A stretch of 64,000 nt of DNA from Actinospineispora eucalypti (GCA_014208095.1 JACHMT010000003.1:682001-746000), one strand, 5' to 3'. Shown: positions 56,115 to 64,000, counted from the stretch's first letter. Made by a program: numbers and translations. The notes: generated by a model not told the origin, from the sequence alone.

Positions 56115-56120
56115 CGCCAA

Positions 56121-56300
56121 TCACTCCACCTGGGTCGGTTGACCGGGAGAAACGCGCTGGTAGCGCGCAGCGGGAATCGCCTGGCGAGCCGCGGACGCAC
56201 TCACGCGGGTGCCAACGTGCCCGGATGACTGGCCAGCCGCGGTACGACTCACACGGAGGCCCTGCCCCAAGTGCCCTACAGCATCGTTGGGTTCATCGTC
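56121..56300 (-). promoter_or_regulatory. Conserved 5' leader of the large giant gene
   Basis: It contains GGTGGAG (56124-56130) 9 nt from ATG and two tandem copies of a ~30-nt element (56180-56209 and 56228-56259, 48 nt apart). The block 56260-56298 closely matches 10595-10631. Spacing of all parts is the same within one or two bases as upstream of the second giant. A structured leader RNA or shared regulator site is likely; the class is unknown. Confidence 0.6.
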
Positions 56301-57156
56301 CAGGGACGCGGAACTGAGGATACCTAAAAGTCTTAACGATGCAACCGACGCCGGCGGACGCCGAGGCCGGCGAGCGCGGTCGAGGGGGAGTGGACATGGC
56401 CACGGCCGGCCGTTCGTCCGGCGGGTTGCCGCGGTCCGCTGGCCATCTTGGCCGGCCACGGGTCCGTGCTGGCCACGCGGAAGGGTGGAGCCTGGCCGGC
56501 CACGCGGTCGCGGTTGGCCACGGCTCACCGGGGTGCTGGCCGCGGGTGAGCCGGTGGCCAGCCGCTCGGGCGGAAGCTAAAGGCGCACTTTATTTATCCA
56601 GCTAAAGGTCGGCGGCACGAACGGCGTTTCCTCGGTGTCCGTTGATCTCCGTTGATTTGGCCACAGAGTAAGTGGCCACGGGTATGTGGCCGGGTCGACC
56701 GGCCGCGGCGCGATGGCCATCCGTGGGTACGGTCCCGGTGATGGCCACCGCCGAAATGGCCGCGGCCACGTCCGGCGGAATTGGTGGCCACCGTTTCGTG
56801 GTCACCATGGCTGACCAAATGGCCACTGTTTCCGTTACCAAACTGTGACATGCTCTCTGGGGTTGTGAGGCGGCTTTAACGATCAGTGTGCGGCCATCGT
56901 CCCGGGTGGTCGTGATCGACTCCGGGAGACCGGTTCGTTATTTGCTTGGCCGCTTCGTCATCGGCTGTTAGTTGCGCGTACTCATTACCTCTGCAACCCT
57001 GTGAGCGACAAGTCGCTGCAGTGCGCCAAGCGGTGACTGAGAATCGAGCCTTCGGCGTGACGGCGACCGTGGAAGTGCTTGAGGCCGGGCCTGGGTGTGG
57101 TGTTCCCCGGAGAAGTCCCGGTCATTCCCGACGTCCTTGTACTGATTCTTTGCGCG
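56301..57156. promoter_or_regulatory. Divergent intergenic region with TGGCCA array
   Basis: No gene is supported here. An AT-rich island at 56313-56340 may hold the giant's promoter. Eleven TGGCCA hexamers lie at 56397, 56440, 56470, 56515, 56555, 56658, 56673, 56714, 56742, 56785 and 56820. A short direct repeat, agctaaagg, is at 56575 and 56600. The array is upstream of both the giant (minus) and the small secreted protein (plus), so it could serve either or both. Confidence 0.55.
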
Positions 57157-57819
57157 ATGGGGGTAAAGATCATGTTGGCGATTTCCGGATCGATATCGGT
57201 GTTGTTCGGCGGAGCGGCGGTGGTGGTGGGGTCGGCCCTGGGGCCGGCCGCACCGGCCACCGGATCGGTTGGCGAGACGGCGCCGGTTCAGTTGGCGGCC
57301 GCCGCCCAGCCGTTGGCGGCTCGCGGCTCCGACGACAACGGCTTCTCGGACGCGGACGGGCACGACGGCTCGTCCCGCACCCGGAGCCGAGAAGGCGGCG
57401 GCTCGAGCGGCTTCTTCTCCGGCTCGACCGGTGGCGGTGACTCGCGGCGGGAGCCGGAGGTGCGGGAGCCCGAGAGCGACGGCTTCTTCTTCGGCTGGTT
57501 CTCGAACAACGACCGGCCGGCCGTCTCGGACTCCGGCTCCCGGGACCGGCACCGCGAGGAGTGGGAACGCAAGGAGCGCGAGGACGTCGAGAAGAAGAAG
57601 CTGGAGATCGACGTCAACGTGCACCCCGCCGAGCCCAAGGCGTCCAACGTGCGTGACAACGGCGGAGACCACGACGGCGACGACGACAAGGACTCGCGGA
57701 ACGGGCGCTCCGGCGGCGGCTCGGAGACCAGCGGGGCGGCGAACCCCGGTGGAGCAATTCTGCAGTTCCTCTCCCAGCTGTTCAGCGCGATCCTCGGCAT
57801 GGTCAAGGGCATGGGCTGA
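57157..57819 (+). CDS. Small secreted, disordered charged protein
   Basis: An about 220-residue protein with a short Lys-containing N-terminus and a hydrophobic signal segment (IMLAISGSISVLFGGAAVVV), then Ala/Pro. The mature part is low complexity: Ser/Gly/Asp/Arg-rich, with two aromatic patches (SGFFSGS and GFFFGWFSNN), a basic-acidic helix (EEWERKEREDVEKKKLEI), a DGDDDKD tract, and a hydrophobic C-terminal helix (ILQFLSQLFSAILGMVKGMG). I chose ATG 57157 over ATG 57172 because it adds the N-terminal Lys; 57172 has a GGGGG tract upstream and is a real alternative. The divergent position next to the giant suggests co-regulation. No known family recognised. Confidence 0.7.
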   Translation: MGVKIMLAISGSISVLFGGAAVVVGSALGPAAPATGSVGETAPVQLAAAAQPLAARGSDDNGFSDADGHDGSSRTRSREGGGSSGFFSGSTGGGDSRREPEVREPESDGFFFGWFSNNDRPAVSDSGSRDRHREEWERKEREDVEKKKLEIDVNVHPAEPKASNVRDNGGDHDGDDDKDSRNGRSGGGSETSGAANPGGAILQFLSQLFSAILGMVKGMG

Positions 57820-58077
57820 CTTAACGTCTCCTTAGTTCGACGACGGGCGAGCACCGAGCCGTGGGCGCTTAGACTTGCTCACGATTTAGCCCCGGGCAGT
57901 CCCCGCGCGGGACCGTCCCTGTGTCGATGGGCGGCACAGCCGGACCCCGGAGTGTGAGCGCGCGTGTCGAGCGTGGCTGGCTCGGCCTGGTGATTTCCGG
58001 CGCGTGGCTCACTCCGCGATCGCGCACCAGGGGACAGCGGCCATGCTCGCCACCGCACCATCTGTCGAGCCGTCTTC
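57820..58077 (+). other. Intergenic gap without a supported gene
   Basis: A 258-bp gap between the small secreted protein and the permease gene. A moderately AT-rich patch (cttaacgtctccttag, about 57822-57837) and tagacttgctcacga (about 57870) could hold promoter elements for the downstream gene. No hairpin-plus-T-tract terminator is evident. Confidence 0.4.
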
Positions 58078-59958
58078 ATGAACGGCGTCGAGGTGATCTG
58101 CGCGCTGCCGGGCTGCGGGAGACCCGTCGAGCAGCCCGGATCGGGAAAGCCTCGGCACTACTGCTGTCCGGCGCATCGCAAGATCGCCCATCGGGTGCGC
58201 CGGGACGAGGCCTCGGGCTGGACCGCTCGCCGGTCGGGTTCGCCCGCGCCGGAGCAGGGGAGCGCGGTGTCGCTTCCCGCCCCGCCGCGGGCTCCCGAAC
58301 CGCGACCCCGGGAGACCCACCGGCGGCTGGTGCCCGAACCCACGTCGTGGTGGTTCCGCTGGTCGAACCGGCCGCACGCCTCGCGCGGGATCCGCAAGGC
58401 GCGGTTCACCGCCGCCCCGCCACCGTCCCAGCCGGAATGGCTGCTGCCACCCTCGCCGGCCGGGTCGGTGCCAGCGCCCTCGCCGGCCGGGCGGCGGCTG
58501 CGTCGGACGGCGGAGCCACGCGAAAGCCTGAACCCGCGACGGACGGAAAAGATCGAGCGCCGGCTGCGCGCCGCCCAGGAGCGCCGGGCGGCCGCGGCCG
58601 CCCTGAGCGGCATGCCGATCCCGGCCGAGGCCGTACTGCCCGGCGACGACGCGAACCTGTGGCGCCGGGCGGTGCTGACCATCCGGGCGACCCGCCGGGG
58701 AGAGGTCCGGTCCAATTCCGGCCGGGTTGCCGGCCAGATGCAGGAGGCGCTGGCCGCCGCCTGCCACAGCCTGGCCAACAACCGGCTCCGGTCGTTGCTG
58801 ACCACCACCGGCATCATCGTCGGGGTGGCCGCGGTGATCGTGCTGGTGGCGCTGGGCGACGGCATGAAGGCCGACTTCGACAAGGAGTTCAGCCGGCTGG
58901 CCAACCAGATCACGGTGACCGCCGCGAAGGGCTCGGTACCGGACGGCCGCCAGCCGCGCGACCTGACCGACCGCGACGTCCAGGCGTTGAGCGACCCCCG
59001 GCAGGCGCCGGACATCGTGGACATCTCGCCGGCGGTCGTCGCCTCGGTGGTACTCGCCGCCGGGCAGGCGAAGAGCAAGGCCAGCCTGGTCGGCGCCTCG
59101 GCGAACTACCTGGACCTGGTGGACCGGCACACCGACGCCGGCCGCTGGTTCACCCCGGAGGAGATCGACAACGGAACGCGGGCCGTGGTGCTCGGGCCGG
59201 AGGCGGTGAACCTGCTGTGGGGGTACGACACCCCGCACCAGGACGTCGTCGGCAAGACGGTCCGGCTGAGCACCACCAACTTCAAGGTGCACGGCGTGCT
59301 GGAGTCCAACGGGCAGGACGACAACCTGGCGATCGTCCCGCTGGACGCGGCCCGGACCAGCCTGGTCGGGGACAACGGCGGCAAGCTCGACCTGATCATC
59401 CTCAAGTCGGGCAGCGTGGACACCGTGGAGGACGCCGCCGGGCAGGCCACCGACATCCTGATGGCCCGGCACAACATCGACGACCCGGCCAGCCGCGACT
59501 TCAACGTCAAGACGTTCACCGACTGGATCGAGAAGAGCACCCGGTCGATCAAGTTCTTGGCCATGTTCATCGTCGCCGTGGCGGCGATTTCCCTGTTCGT
59601 CGGCGGGGTGGGGGTCGCCAACATCATGTTGGTGTCGGTGACCGAGCGGACCCGGGAGATCGGCATCCGCAAGGCGGTGGGCGCGAAGACCACCGCGATC
59701 ATGCGGCAGTTCCTGTCCGAAGCGGTGGTGCTGACCGGGCTGGGCGGCCTGGTCGGCGCGCTGCTCGGCGTCGCGCTGACCTACCTGGCCGGGGCGGTGC
59801 TACCGGACTTCGACGAGGAGCTGCCCGCACCGATCCTGAGCCCGGGGCCGGTGCTGGTCGCGTTCGCGGTCAGCCTGGTCATCGGCGTACTCGCCGGTGG
59901 CTACCCCGCTCACCGGGCCGCCCGCCTCCGCCCCATCCAGGCACTCCGCTTCGAATAG
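58078..59958 (+). CDS. Zinc-ribbon/MacB-FtsX-like ABC transporter permease
   Basis: A 626-residue protein. Residues about 8-35 carry a CALPGC...YCCPAH zinc-ribbon-like motif of the kind seen in many small actinomycete proteins, then a basic, Pro-rich linker to about 215. The rest is a MacB/FtsX-type permease: membrane helix 1 (residues about 233-265, LLTTTGIIVGVAAVIVLVAL), a large extracytoplasmic domain, helix 2 (about 489-530, followed by TERTREIGIRKAVGAK), helices 3 (about 546-575) and 4 (about 591-618), and the typical C-terminal PAHRAARLRPIQALRFE. Such permeases pair with an ATPase, and none is adjacent in this window. The N-terminal ribbon is unusual for the family. The Shine-Dalgarno is weak. 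It is convergent with the toxin remnant, 19 bp apart. Confidence 0.85.
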   Translation: MNGVEVICALPGCGRPVEQPGSGKPRHYCCPAHRKIAHRVRRDEASGWTARRSGSPAPEQGSAVSLPAPPRAPEPRPRETHRRLVPEPTSWWFRWSNRPHASRGIRKARFTAAPPPSQPEWLLPPSPAGSVPAPSPAGRRLRRTAEPRESLNPRRTEKIERRLRAAQERRAAAAALSGMPIPAEAVLPGDDANLWRRAVLTIRATRRGEVRSNSGRVAGQMQEALAAACHSLANNRLRSLLTTTGIIVGVAAVIVLVALGDGMKADFDKEFSRLANQITVTAAKGSVPDGRQPRDLTDRDVQALSDPRQAPDIVDISPAVVASVVLAAGQAKSKASLVGASANYLDLVDRHTDAGRWFTPEEIDNGTRAVVLGPEAVNLLWGYDTPHQDVVGKTVRLSTTNFKVHGVLESNGQDDNLAIVPLDAARTSLVGDNGGKLDLIILKSGSVDTVEDAAGQATDILMARHNIDDPASRDFNVKTFTDWIEKSTRSIKFLAMFIVAVAAISLFVGGVGVANIMLVSVTERTREIGIRKAVGAKTTAIMRQFLSEAVVLTGLGGLVGALLGVALTYLAGAVLPDFDEELPAPILSPGPVLVAFAVSLVIGVLAGGYPAHRAARLRPIQALRFE

Positions 59959-59977
59959 GCGATGCTTTGGGGCAGCT

Positions 59978-60208
59978 CTAATCCAGCCAGGTCACGCTCA
60001 GCACAACCACGCGTCGCTCGTGCTCCAGGACGAGGTAGACAGCGATCCCCTCGCCCATCGGCCCGAACAAGATTTTGCGCATGTTGCCCCGCGGGTTGTC
60101 ATCACGGTAAGCCGGGCCGCTCCAGGGCGTGAGCTCGAGAAACCCGATGAGCTCCGCGTAGAAGGGGAGCGCGCTGGCAGACAGCCCGTCGACCTGGCCG
60201 CGTGCCGA
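59978..60208 (-). pseudogene. RelE/ParE-like toxin remnant without a start codon
   Basis: After the upstream gene's TAA the same frame continues open for 76 codons to TAG at 59978. It encodes ARGQVDGLSASALPFYAELI, then ELTPWSGPAYRDDNPRGNMR and VYLVLEHERRVVVLSVTWLD. This matches the conserved body of actinomycete RelE/ParE-family toxins (ELTPWNG, NPDG, YLVLExxRRVxVLxVxW). No ATG, GTG or TTG lies between the TAA and the conserved part, and about 7-20 N-terminal residues are missing. It is probably inactivated, unless made by readthrough of the TAA as an antitoxin-toxin fusion. Confidence 0.65.
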
Positions 60209-60526
60209 TTAACGTCTGAGCCGGGCGTCGATCTCGGCCTTGTGTACAGACCCCGAAACGATAGGAACCTGCTCACCGCGTTCTAGCTGGGCGGCGCGTT
60301 CCAACATCATGCGGTGCGCCTGTTCGCCCTGCCGCTGGGTGATCTCGGCGATCTTCCGGAAGGTGTCGATGACCTCGAGCACACCCGTCAGGTCCAGGGT
60401 CCGAGCAGCTCGGCCCATCTCCTCGGCATAGCGTGTTTCGAACTCGGCTCGCTCCGTGCCGACCAGGGCGTCACGAATCGCGCGGGGCGTGTGCGCGGAC
60501 GACAGTGCAGGCGTGGCGTCGGTCAT
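60209..60526 (-). CDS. DUF6247-like protein, probable antitoxin
   Basis: A 105-residue protein. The ATG at 60526 overlaps the TGA of the upstream peptidase gene as ATGA, giving translational coupling. A region reading ERAEFETRYAEEMGRAARTL, then VLEVIDTFRKIAEI, and HRMMLERAAQLERGEQVP matches the DUF6247 pattern of small actinomycete proteins commonly found before RelE-like toxins. The longer in-frame extension upstream of 60526 lies inside the peptidase gene and is unlikely to be used. The pairing with the following toxin-like frame supports a type II toxin-antitoxin origin. Confidence 0.75.
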   Translation of the reverse strand: MTDATPALSSAHTPRAIRDALVGTERAEFETRYAEEMGRAARTLDLTGVLEVIDTFRKIAEITQRQGEQAHRMMLERAAQLERGEQVPIVSGSVHKAEIDARLRR

Positions 60527-61569
60527 TCGGAGGTTAGGCCGCCGGTGTAGGAGGCGAAGTACTCGAGGGCGGCGGCGGTTGCGCGGACGTTGCGGTCCAG
60601 GGCGGTGCGGTTGATGTTGGCCAGGTTGTCGCAAGCTTGGTGGTAGCAGCGGTCGAACACCTCGCCGGACTCCCCGCCCCACTTCGAGGCCTGCTCGTCG
60701 GTCATCTTCTTCTCGTCGCCGGTCAGCGGGCCGGCCGAGGGGATGCCCGCCCTGACGAACGGGTCGTAGTCGGAGTCCCCCGCGAACTTCATCGGCTCCA
60801 CCTGGACACCGGTCTTGGTCAGCTGCTCGGTGATCACCCTGGCCACGGTGGAGGAACCGGGCGGGCCGGCGCCCTTCTTCTTCCCCCCGGATCCGCCCTG
60901 CACGAAGTAGCCGGCGTTGGGCGAGGCCACCATGTCCAGGTTCATGTAGAGCAGGATCTGCTGGCGCTGCTGGCCGGAGAGGTTCTTCACGTAGTACGCC
61001 GAGCCGATCATGTCGCTCTCCTCCGAGCCCCAGAAGGCGAAGCGCACCGCGTTGTGCACGCCGGGGGAGGAGCCGAGCCGGGTGGCCAGCTCGAGCAGGG
61101 CAGCCACGCCGGAACCGTCGTCGTTGATGCCCGGGCCCTCGGGCACCGAGTCGAGGTGGGCGCCGAGGAACACCACCCGATTCGGGTCGCCGGTGCGGGT
61201 CTGCGCGATCACGTTGCGGTAGCTGCCCTGGCGGCGGGGTCGCTTGCGCGAGTCCTCGTCATCATCGGACGAGGAGGTGGCTTCGAAGGTCGGCGTGCTC
61301 ACCTCGTAGCCGGCGTCGCGCAGCACCTTGGCGACGTACTCCACGCTCGCGTCGTAACCCGGGCTCGGCGTCTCCCTGGTCCCGCCGTTGTCGTCGGCGA
61401 TCTTCTGCAGCGCCTCCAGGTGGGTGAAGGCGCCGGCCTGGCCGGCCGCCTTGGCCAGCTGGCCATCCGGGTTGCCCACCGGGCCGGACGGCGACGCGTG
61501 ACTGCACGCGGCGAGCGTGCCCAGGGCAACCAGCCCGGCGGCGAGCCGTTTGGCCAGTGAGGTCCTCAC
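60523..61569 (-). CDS. M28-family zinc aminopeptidase lipoprotein
   Basis: A 348-residue protein starting at GTG 61569, with AAAGGAA just upstream overlapping the previous gene's stop. The N-terminus is a lipoprotein signal (LGTLAAC, Cys 22). The M28 two-zinc site is intact: His 138 and Asp 140 in GAHLDS, Asp 150 in INDDGSG, the catalytic Glu 183 and Glu 184 in WGSEES, Asp 212 in NLDMV and His in CYHQACD. It resembles secreted Streptomyces-type leucine aminopeptidases that remove N-terminal residues from peptides. Two extra hydrophilic insertions (SSSDDDEDSRKRPRR and GGKKKGAGPPG) are unusual. It follows the Pls-like gene by 13 bp and overlaps the DUF6247 gene, so they form an operon. Confidence 0.9.
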   Translation of the reverse strand: MRTSLAKRLAAGLVALGTLAACSHASPSGPVGNPDGQLAKAAGQAGAFTHLEALQKIADDNGGTRETPSPGYDASVEYVAKVLRDAGYEVSTPTFEATSSSDDDEDSRKRPRRQGSYRNVIAQTRTGDPNRVVFLGAHLDSVPEGPGINDDGSGVAALLELATRLGSSPGVHNAVRFAFWGSEESDMIGSAYYVKNLSGQQRQQILLYMNLDMVASPNAGYFVQGGSGGKKKGAGPPGSSTVARVITEQLTKTGVQVEPMKFAGDSDYDPFVRAGIPSAGPLTGDEKKMTDEQASKWGGESGEVFDRCYHQACDNLANINRTALDRNVRATAAALEYFASYTGGLTSE

Positions 61570-61582
61570 TTGGGAGTTCCTT

Positions 61583-64000
61583 TCAGCGCAGTTCGGTGGC
61601 CGGGTTGCCGATCCAGCGGGTGCGGGGCGTGGTCTGCTCGCCCTTCATCAGGAAGCCGTCGGTCTCCAGGACGCTGCCGTCACCCAGCTCCGTGCCGTAG
61701 TGCACCAGCGAGTTGATGCCCAGTGTGCAGCCGTTGCCGATGGTGACGTGGTCGGACTTGAAGGTGCCGTCCTCCTGCGAGTGTGGCTGGATCCTGCTGG
61801 CCGCGTTCAGTGTGCAGTCATCGCCGATCGTGGTCAGCGACTTTTCCGAGATGTACCCGGCCCCGTCGTCGAACAGCCGCCGCCCGACCCGGGCGCCGCC
61901 CAGCCGCCAGACCAGGCCCTTGAACGGCGTGCCGTTGAACAGCGGCTGGTAGTTGAAATTGGCCAGCTTCCAGTACCGCTCGTGCCGCCAGAACTGGCGG
62001 TCGTAGATCGAGCAGAACACCGGGGCCAGGCGGCGGAACCCCGTGGCGGCCCGTTCGACCAGCGCGAAGTACAGCGTGCTGAACACCACGGCGACCACCC
62101 CGGCCGCCGCCACCGCCAGCACGCCGTGCGGGCGGTAGAAGACCGCCGTCAGGGCCGCCAGCATGGCCAGCGCCACGAAGTGGACCAGCCGGACCAGCAG
62201 GTACACCGCCATGCCGCCCAGGTTGTGCCGGTTCTTGGCCCGCAGCCGCTTGCGGAACTCGTCGCCGACCAGCAGGTGGTCGAACCGGCTGTCCCGTTCC
62301 ACCGAGCGGGGGATCTCGAAGGCCGGCGAGCCGAGCAGCCCGACGCCCTGGCGCGGCGGCCCGTCCACCGGGACCGCCACCTTGGTGGCCAGCAGGCAGT
62401 TGGCGCCGGTCCGGCTCCCGCTCGGGTAGGCGATGTGGTTGCCGAGGAAGTTGTCCGGCCCGATGGTGGCCTGGCGGACCCGGAAGGAGGTGGTGGAGTA
62501 GTCCGAGTTGATCACCGAAAGGCCGTCGGCGATCATCGTGCCGCTGCCGACCTTGGTCAGTTTGGGGTGGTCCTGCTTGACGTCCAGGCCGAAGTTCGAG
62601 CCGCTCTGCACCACGTGGGACAGGTCGTAGCCGATCCAGCGCAGGAAGTTCACGATGTAGGAGCTGTCGCCGAACAGGTAGGTGAACGTCGGGGCGTTGG
62701 TCATGCGGCCGACCGTCCGGTGCGCCCAGTAGTGGAATCCGTAGAGCGGGTAGGCCCGGTCCCGGGTCAGGAAACGGCTCAGGATCCGCGACGCCACGCC
62801 CACGTAGACCAGGGCGAAGAGGAACCGGCTGAAGAACAGCGCGACCGCGACGGCCAGGACCTCGAGGTAGTACGTGGTCTGCGAGACGCTGAGCAGGCCG
62901 GGGCGCAGCTGGGTGAAGCCGCTGCCCAGCACGACCTCCACGACGGTGAACATCGCGGCCAGCACCGGCGGGCCGAACAGCACCAGCCGCAGCACCTGCC
63001 AGGTCGAGAACAGGACCCGGCGCAGCCCGACGTGGTGCATCGAGGGCAGCAGGCGGTAGTTGGCCCGGCCCGGCCGGGCCGGGCAGCCGTGCCAGCGCTG
63101 GTTCGGCGGAACCGTCTGGCCGGGGTGCAGCGAGGAGGCGTGGCCCAGCTGGGAACCGGTGGACATCCAGGTGTTGATGTCCAGCACGGTCGCCTCGCTG
63201 ACCAGCACGTTGTCGCCCAGCGTGACCCGGCCGGTGGTGATCACCCCCGCGTGGGCGCGGTAGCCGCTGAAGTACGAGTCCTTGCGGATGATCGTCTCGG
63301 CGCCGATCCAGAGCAGGTCGGTGCACACCGGCACGTGGTTGGACAGGATGACCACGCCGCGCCCGATCTTCGCGCCCAGCGCGCGCAGGTACATCGTGTA
63401 CAGCGGGGTGCCGACGAACAGCACCATCGGGTTGACCCGGATCAGCGTCTTGACCAGCCAGAACCGCAGGTACCGCAGGCTCCACACCCGGATCTGCGTG
63501 GGCTTCCAGCGGCCGATGAGCACCCACTTGGCCACGATCGGCAAGAGGCAGGAGGCGGCCAGGGTGGCCAGGCCGAACACCACCGCGCGCTCGTAGATGT
63601 TGACCAGCCCGACGCCGGTGGAGATCCACTCGAAGCCCTGGACCAACACGAGCGCGCTGACCAAGGAGGCGCCGAGGAACAGCGCCAGCTGGAGTACGCC
63701 ACAGAGCACGTAGCTGAAGGTGCTGACGGGCACGACCTCGGGGAGCGGCGGCCGGGGTGGCCGGACCGGTTGGCGGGGCGGCGGGGCGACCGCCCGGGCC
63801 AGGCTCCGGATCGTGGAGTGCTTGTAGACGTCCTTCATGGAGATCCCCGGCAGGCCGGGGATCTTGCGGACCCGGGCGCAGAAGTGCGCCATCCGCATCG
63901 AGTCGGCGTCCAGGTCCCGGAAGAAGTGGCTGTTCACCGAGATGCGGGAAGCCTTGGTGACCTCGGCCAGCAGCTCGCCGAGTGCCCCCTCCAGGGCGTT
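61583..64000 (-). CDS. Pls/TIGR02353-like NRPS terminal protein (5' end beyond the window)
   Basis: The frame is open to the right edge, so the GTG at 63937 is internal. The visible part begins in a carrier (thiolation) domain: FFRDLDADSMRMAHFCARV, with the phosphopantetheine Ser codon at 63899-63901. A Pro-rich linker, about six membrane segments, and three left-handed beta-helix acyltransferase-like parts (about 63080-63370, 62320-62590 and 61586-61880) follow, with the usual hexapeptide spacing. This carrier-membrane-LbH layout is that of the terminal region of amino-acid homopolymer synthetases such as Pls (epsilon-poly-lysine synthetase) and TIGR02353 proteins. The adenylation domain, if present, is outside the window, so the substrate cannot be predicted. 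Hydrophobic segments imply membrane location. Confidence 0.85.
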   Translation of the reverse strand, partial: NALEGALGELLAEVTKASRISVNSHFFRDLDADSMRMAHFCARVRKIPGLPGISMKDVYKHSTIRSLARAVAPPPRQPVRPPRPPLPEVVPVSTFSYVLCGVLQLALFLGASLVSALVLVQGFEWISTGVGLVNIYERAVVFGLATLAASCLLPIVAKWVLIGRWKPTQIRVWSLRYLRFWLVKTLIRVNPMVLFVGTPLYTMYLRALGAKIGRGVVILSNHVPVCTDLLWIGAETIIRKDSYFSGYRAHAGVITTGRVTLGDNVLVSEATVLDINTWMSTGSQLGHASSLHPGQTVPPNQRWHGCPARPGRANYRLLPSMHHVGLRRVLFSTWQVLRLVLFGPPVLAAMFTVVEVVLGSGFTQLRPGLLSVSQTTYYLEVLAVAVALFFSRFLFALVYVGVASRILSRFLTRDRAYPLYGFHYWAHRTVGRMTNAPTFTYLFGDSSYIVNFLRWIGYDLSHVVQSGSNFGLDVKQDHPKLTKVGSGTMIADGLSVINSDYSTTSFRVRQATIGPDNFLGNHIAYPSGSRTGANCLLATKVAVPVDGPPRQGVGLLGSPAFEIPRSVERDSRFDHLLVGDEFRKRLRAKNRHNLGGMAVYLLVRLVHFVALAMLAALTAVFYRPHGVLAVAAAGVVAVVFSTLYFALVERAATGFRRLAPVFCSIYDRQFWRHERYWKLANFNYQPLFNGTPFKGLVWRLGGARVGRRLFDDGAGYISEKSLTTIGDDCTLNAASRIQPHSQEDGTFKSDHVTIGNGCTLGINSLVHYGTELGDGSVLETDGFLMKGEQTTPRTRWIGNPATELR

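Noticed and set aside
49164..55901. Plus-strand open frame of 2,245 codons
   Set aside because: Antisense to the N-terminal part of the giant; Gly/Val/Arg-rich without motifs, a codon-bias shadow.
11268..56120. TTG at 56120 as the start of the giant
   Set aside because: It would shorten the spacer from GGTGGAG to 3 nt; ATG at 56114 gives 9 nt, the same as in the paralogue.
61583..63937. GTG at 63937 as the start of the Pls-like gene
   Set aside because: The frame is open upstream to the window edge and the carrier domain begins before that codon, so the start is outside the window.

Overview
The window comes from a very GC-rich actinomycete. DUF6247, a CxxCG zinc-ribbon fused to a membrane protein, a Pls-like NRPS terminal region and abundant LysM domains together suggest Pseudonocardiales, but that placement is an inference. 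The dominant content is two giant genes on the minus strand. One is complete: ATG at 56114, stop at 11268, about 14,948 codons in one uninterrupted frame. The other starts at 10472 and is still open at the left window edge after 3,490 codons.

The giants are paralogues. Each has a short basic N-terminus and a signal anchor, then a long K/E/D/Q/T-rich disordered stretch with conserved cysteine pairs and Gly/Asn-rich beta-like sequence. Helical segments, coiled coil, winged-helix-like modules, LysM pairs and further membrane segments follow. Their 5' regions are also duplicated: the same ribosome-binding-site spacing, a leader of about 160 nt with two tandem copies of a ~30-nt element, an AT-rich island, and further upstream a cluster of TGGCCA hexamers.

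The complete giant reads, N to C: anchor; disordered Cys/Gly-rich region (55.9-51 kb); helical region with hydrophobic patches (51-48.5 kb); long Ala/Arg/Glu coiled coil (48.2-43.3 kb); a SecA-type ATPase with all main motifs (43.25-41.55 kb); paired winged-helix modules; an apparently active rhomboid protease (38.4-39.0 kb); the first copies of a repeated putative metal-site module (RGPP, LVAFxWR, HExxxH); a 'SGHY' module; LysM pair; a CDF-type cation transporter with a microsatellite-encoded His loop; a PP2C phosphatase; more metal-site modules; a second LysM pair; multi-pass membrane blocks; one intact and two degenerate trypsin-like domains; an FHA-like domain; a canonical HELGH copy of the repeated module; and a C-terminal coil. 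A further LysM domain lies directly after the stop in the -1 frame. The combination of translocation motor, three kinds of protease-like domain, phosphosignalling domains, peptidoglycan-binding LysM domains and membrane anchors looks like a self-contained envelope-spanning machine. It is not a described system that I recognise.

Right of the giant are a 1-kb regulatory gap, a small secreted disordered protein (+), a zinc-ribbon/MacB-FtsX-like permease (+), and a minus-strand cluster read from the right edge: a Pls/TIGR02353-like NRPS terminal protein cut by the window, an M28 aminopeptidase lipoprotein, a DUF6247 protein overlapping it by ATGA, and a RelE/ParE-like toxin remnant lacking a start codon. 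I saw no rRNA, tRNA, CRISPR array or insertion sequence.
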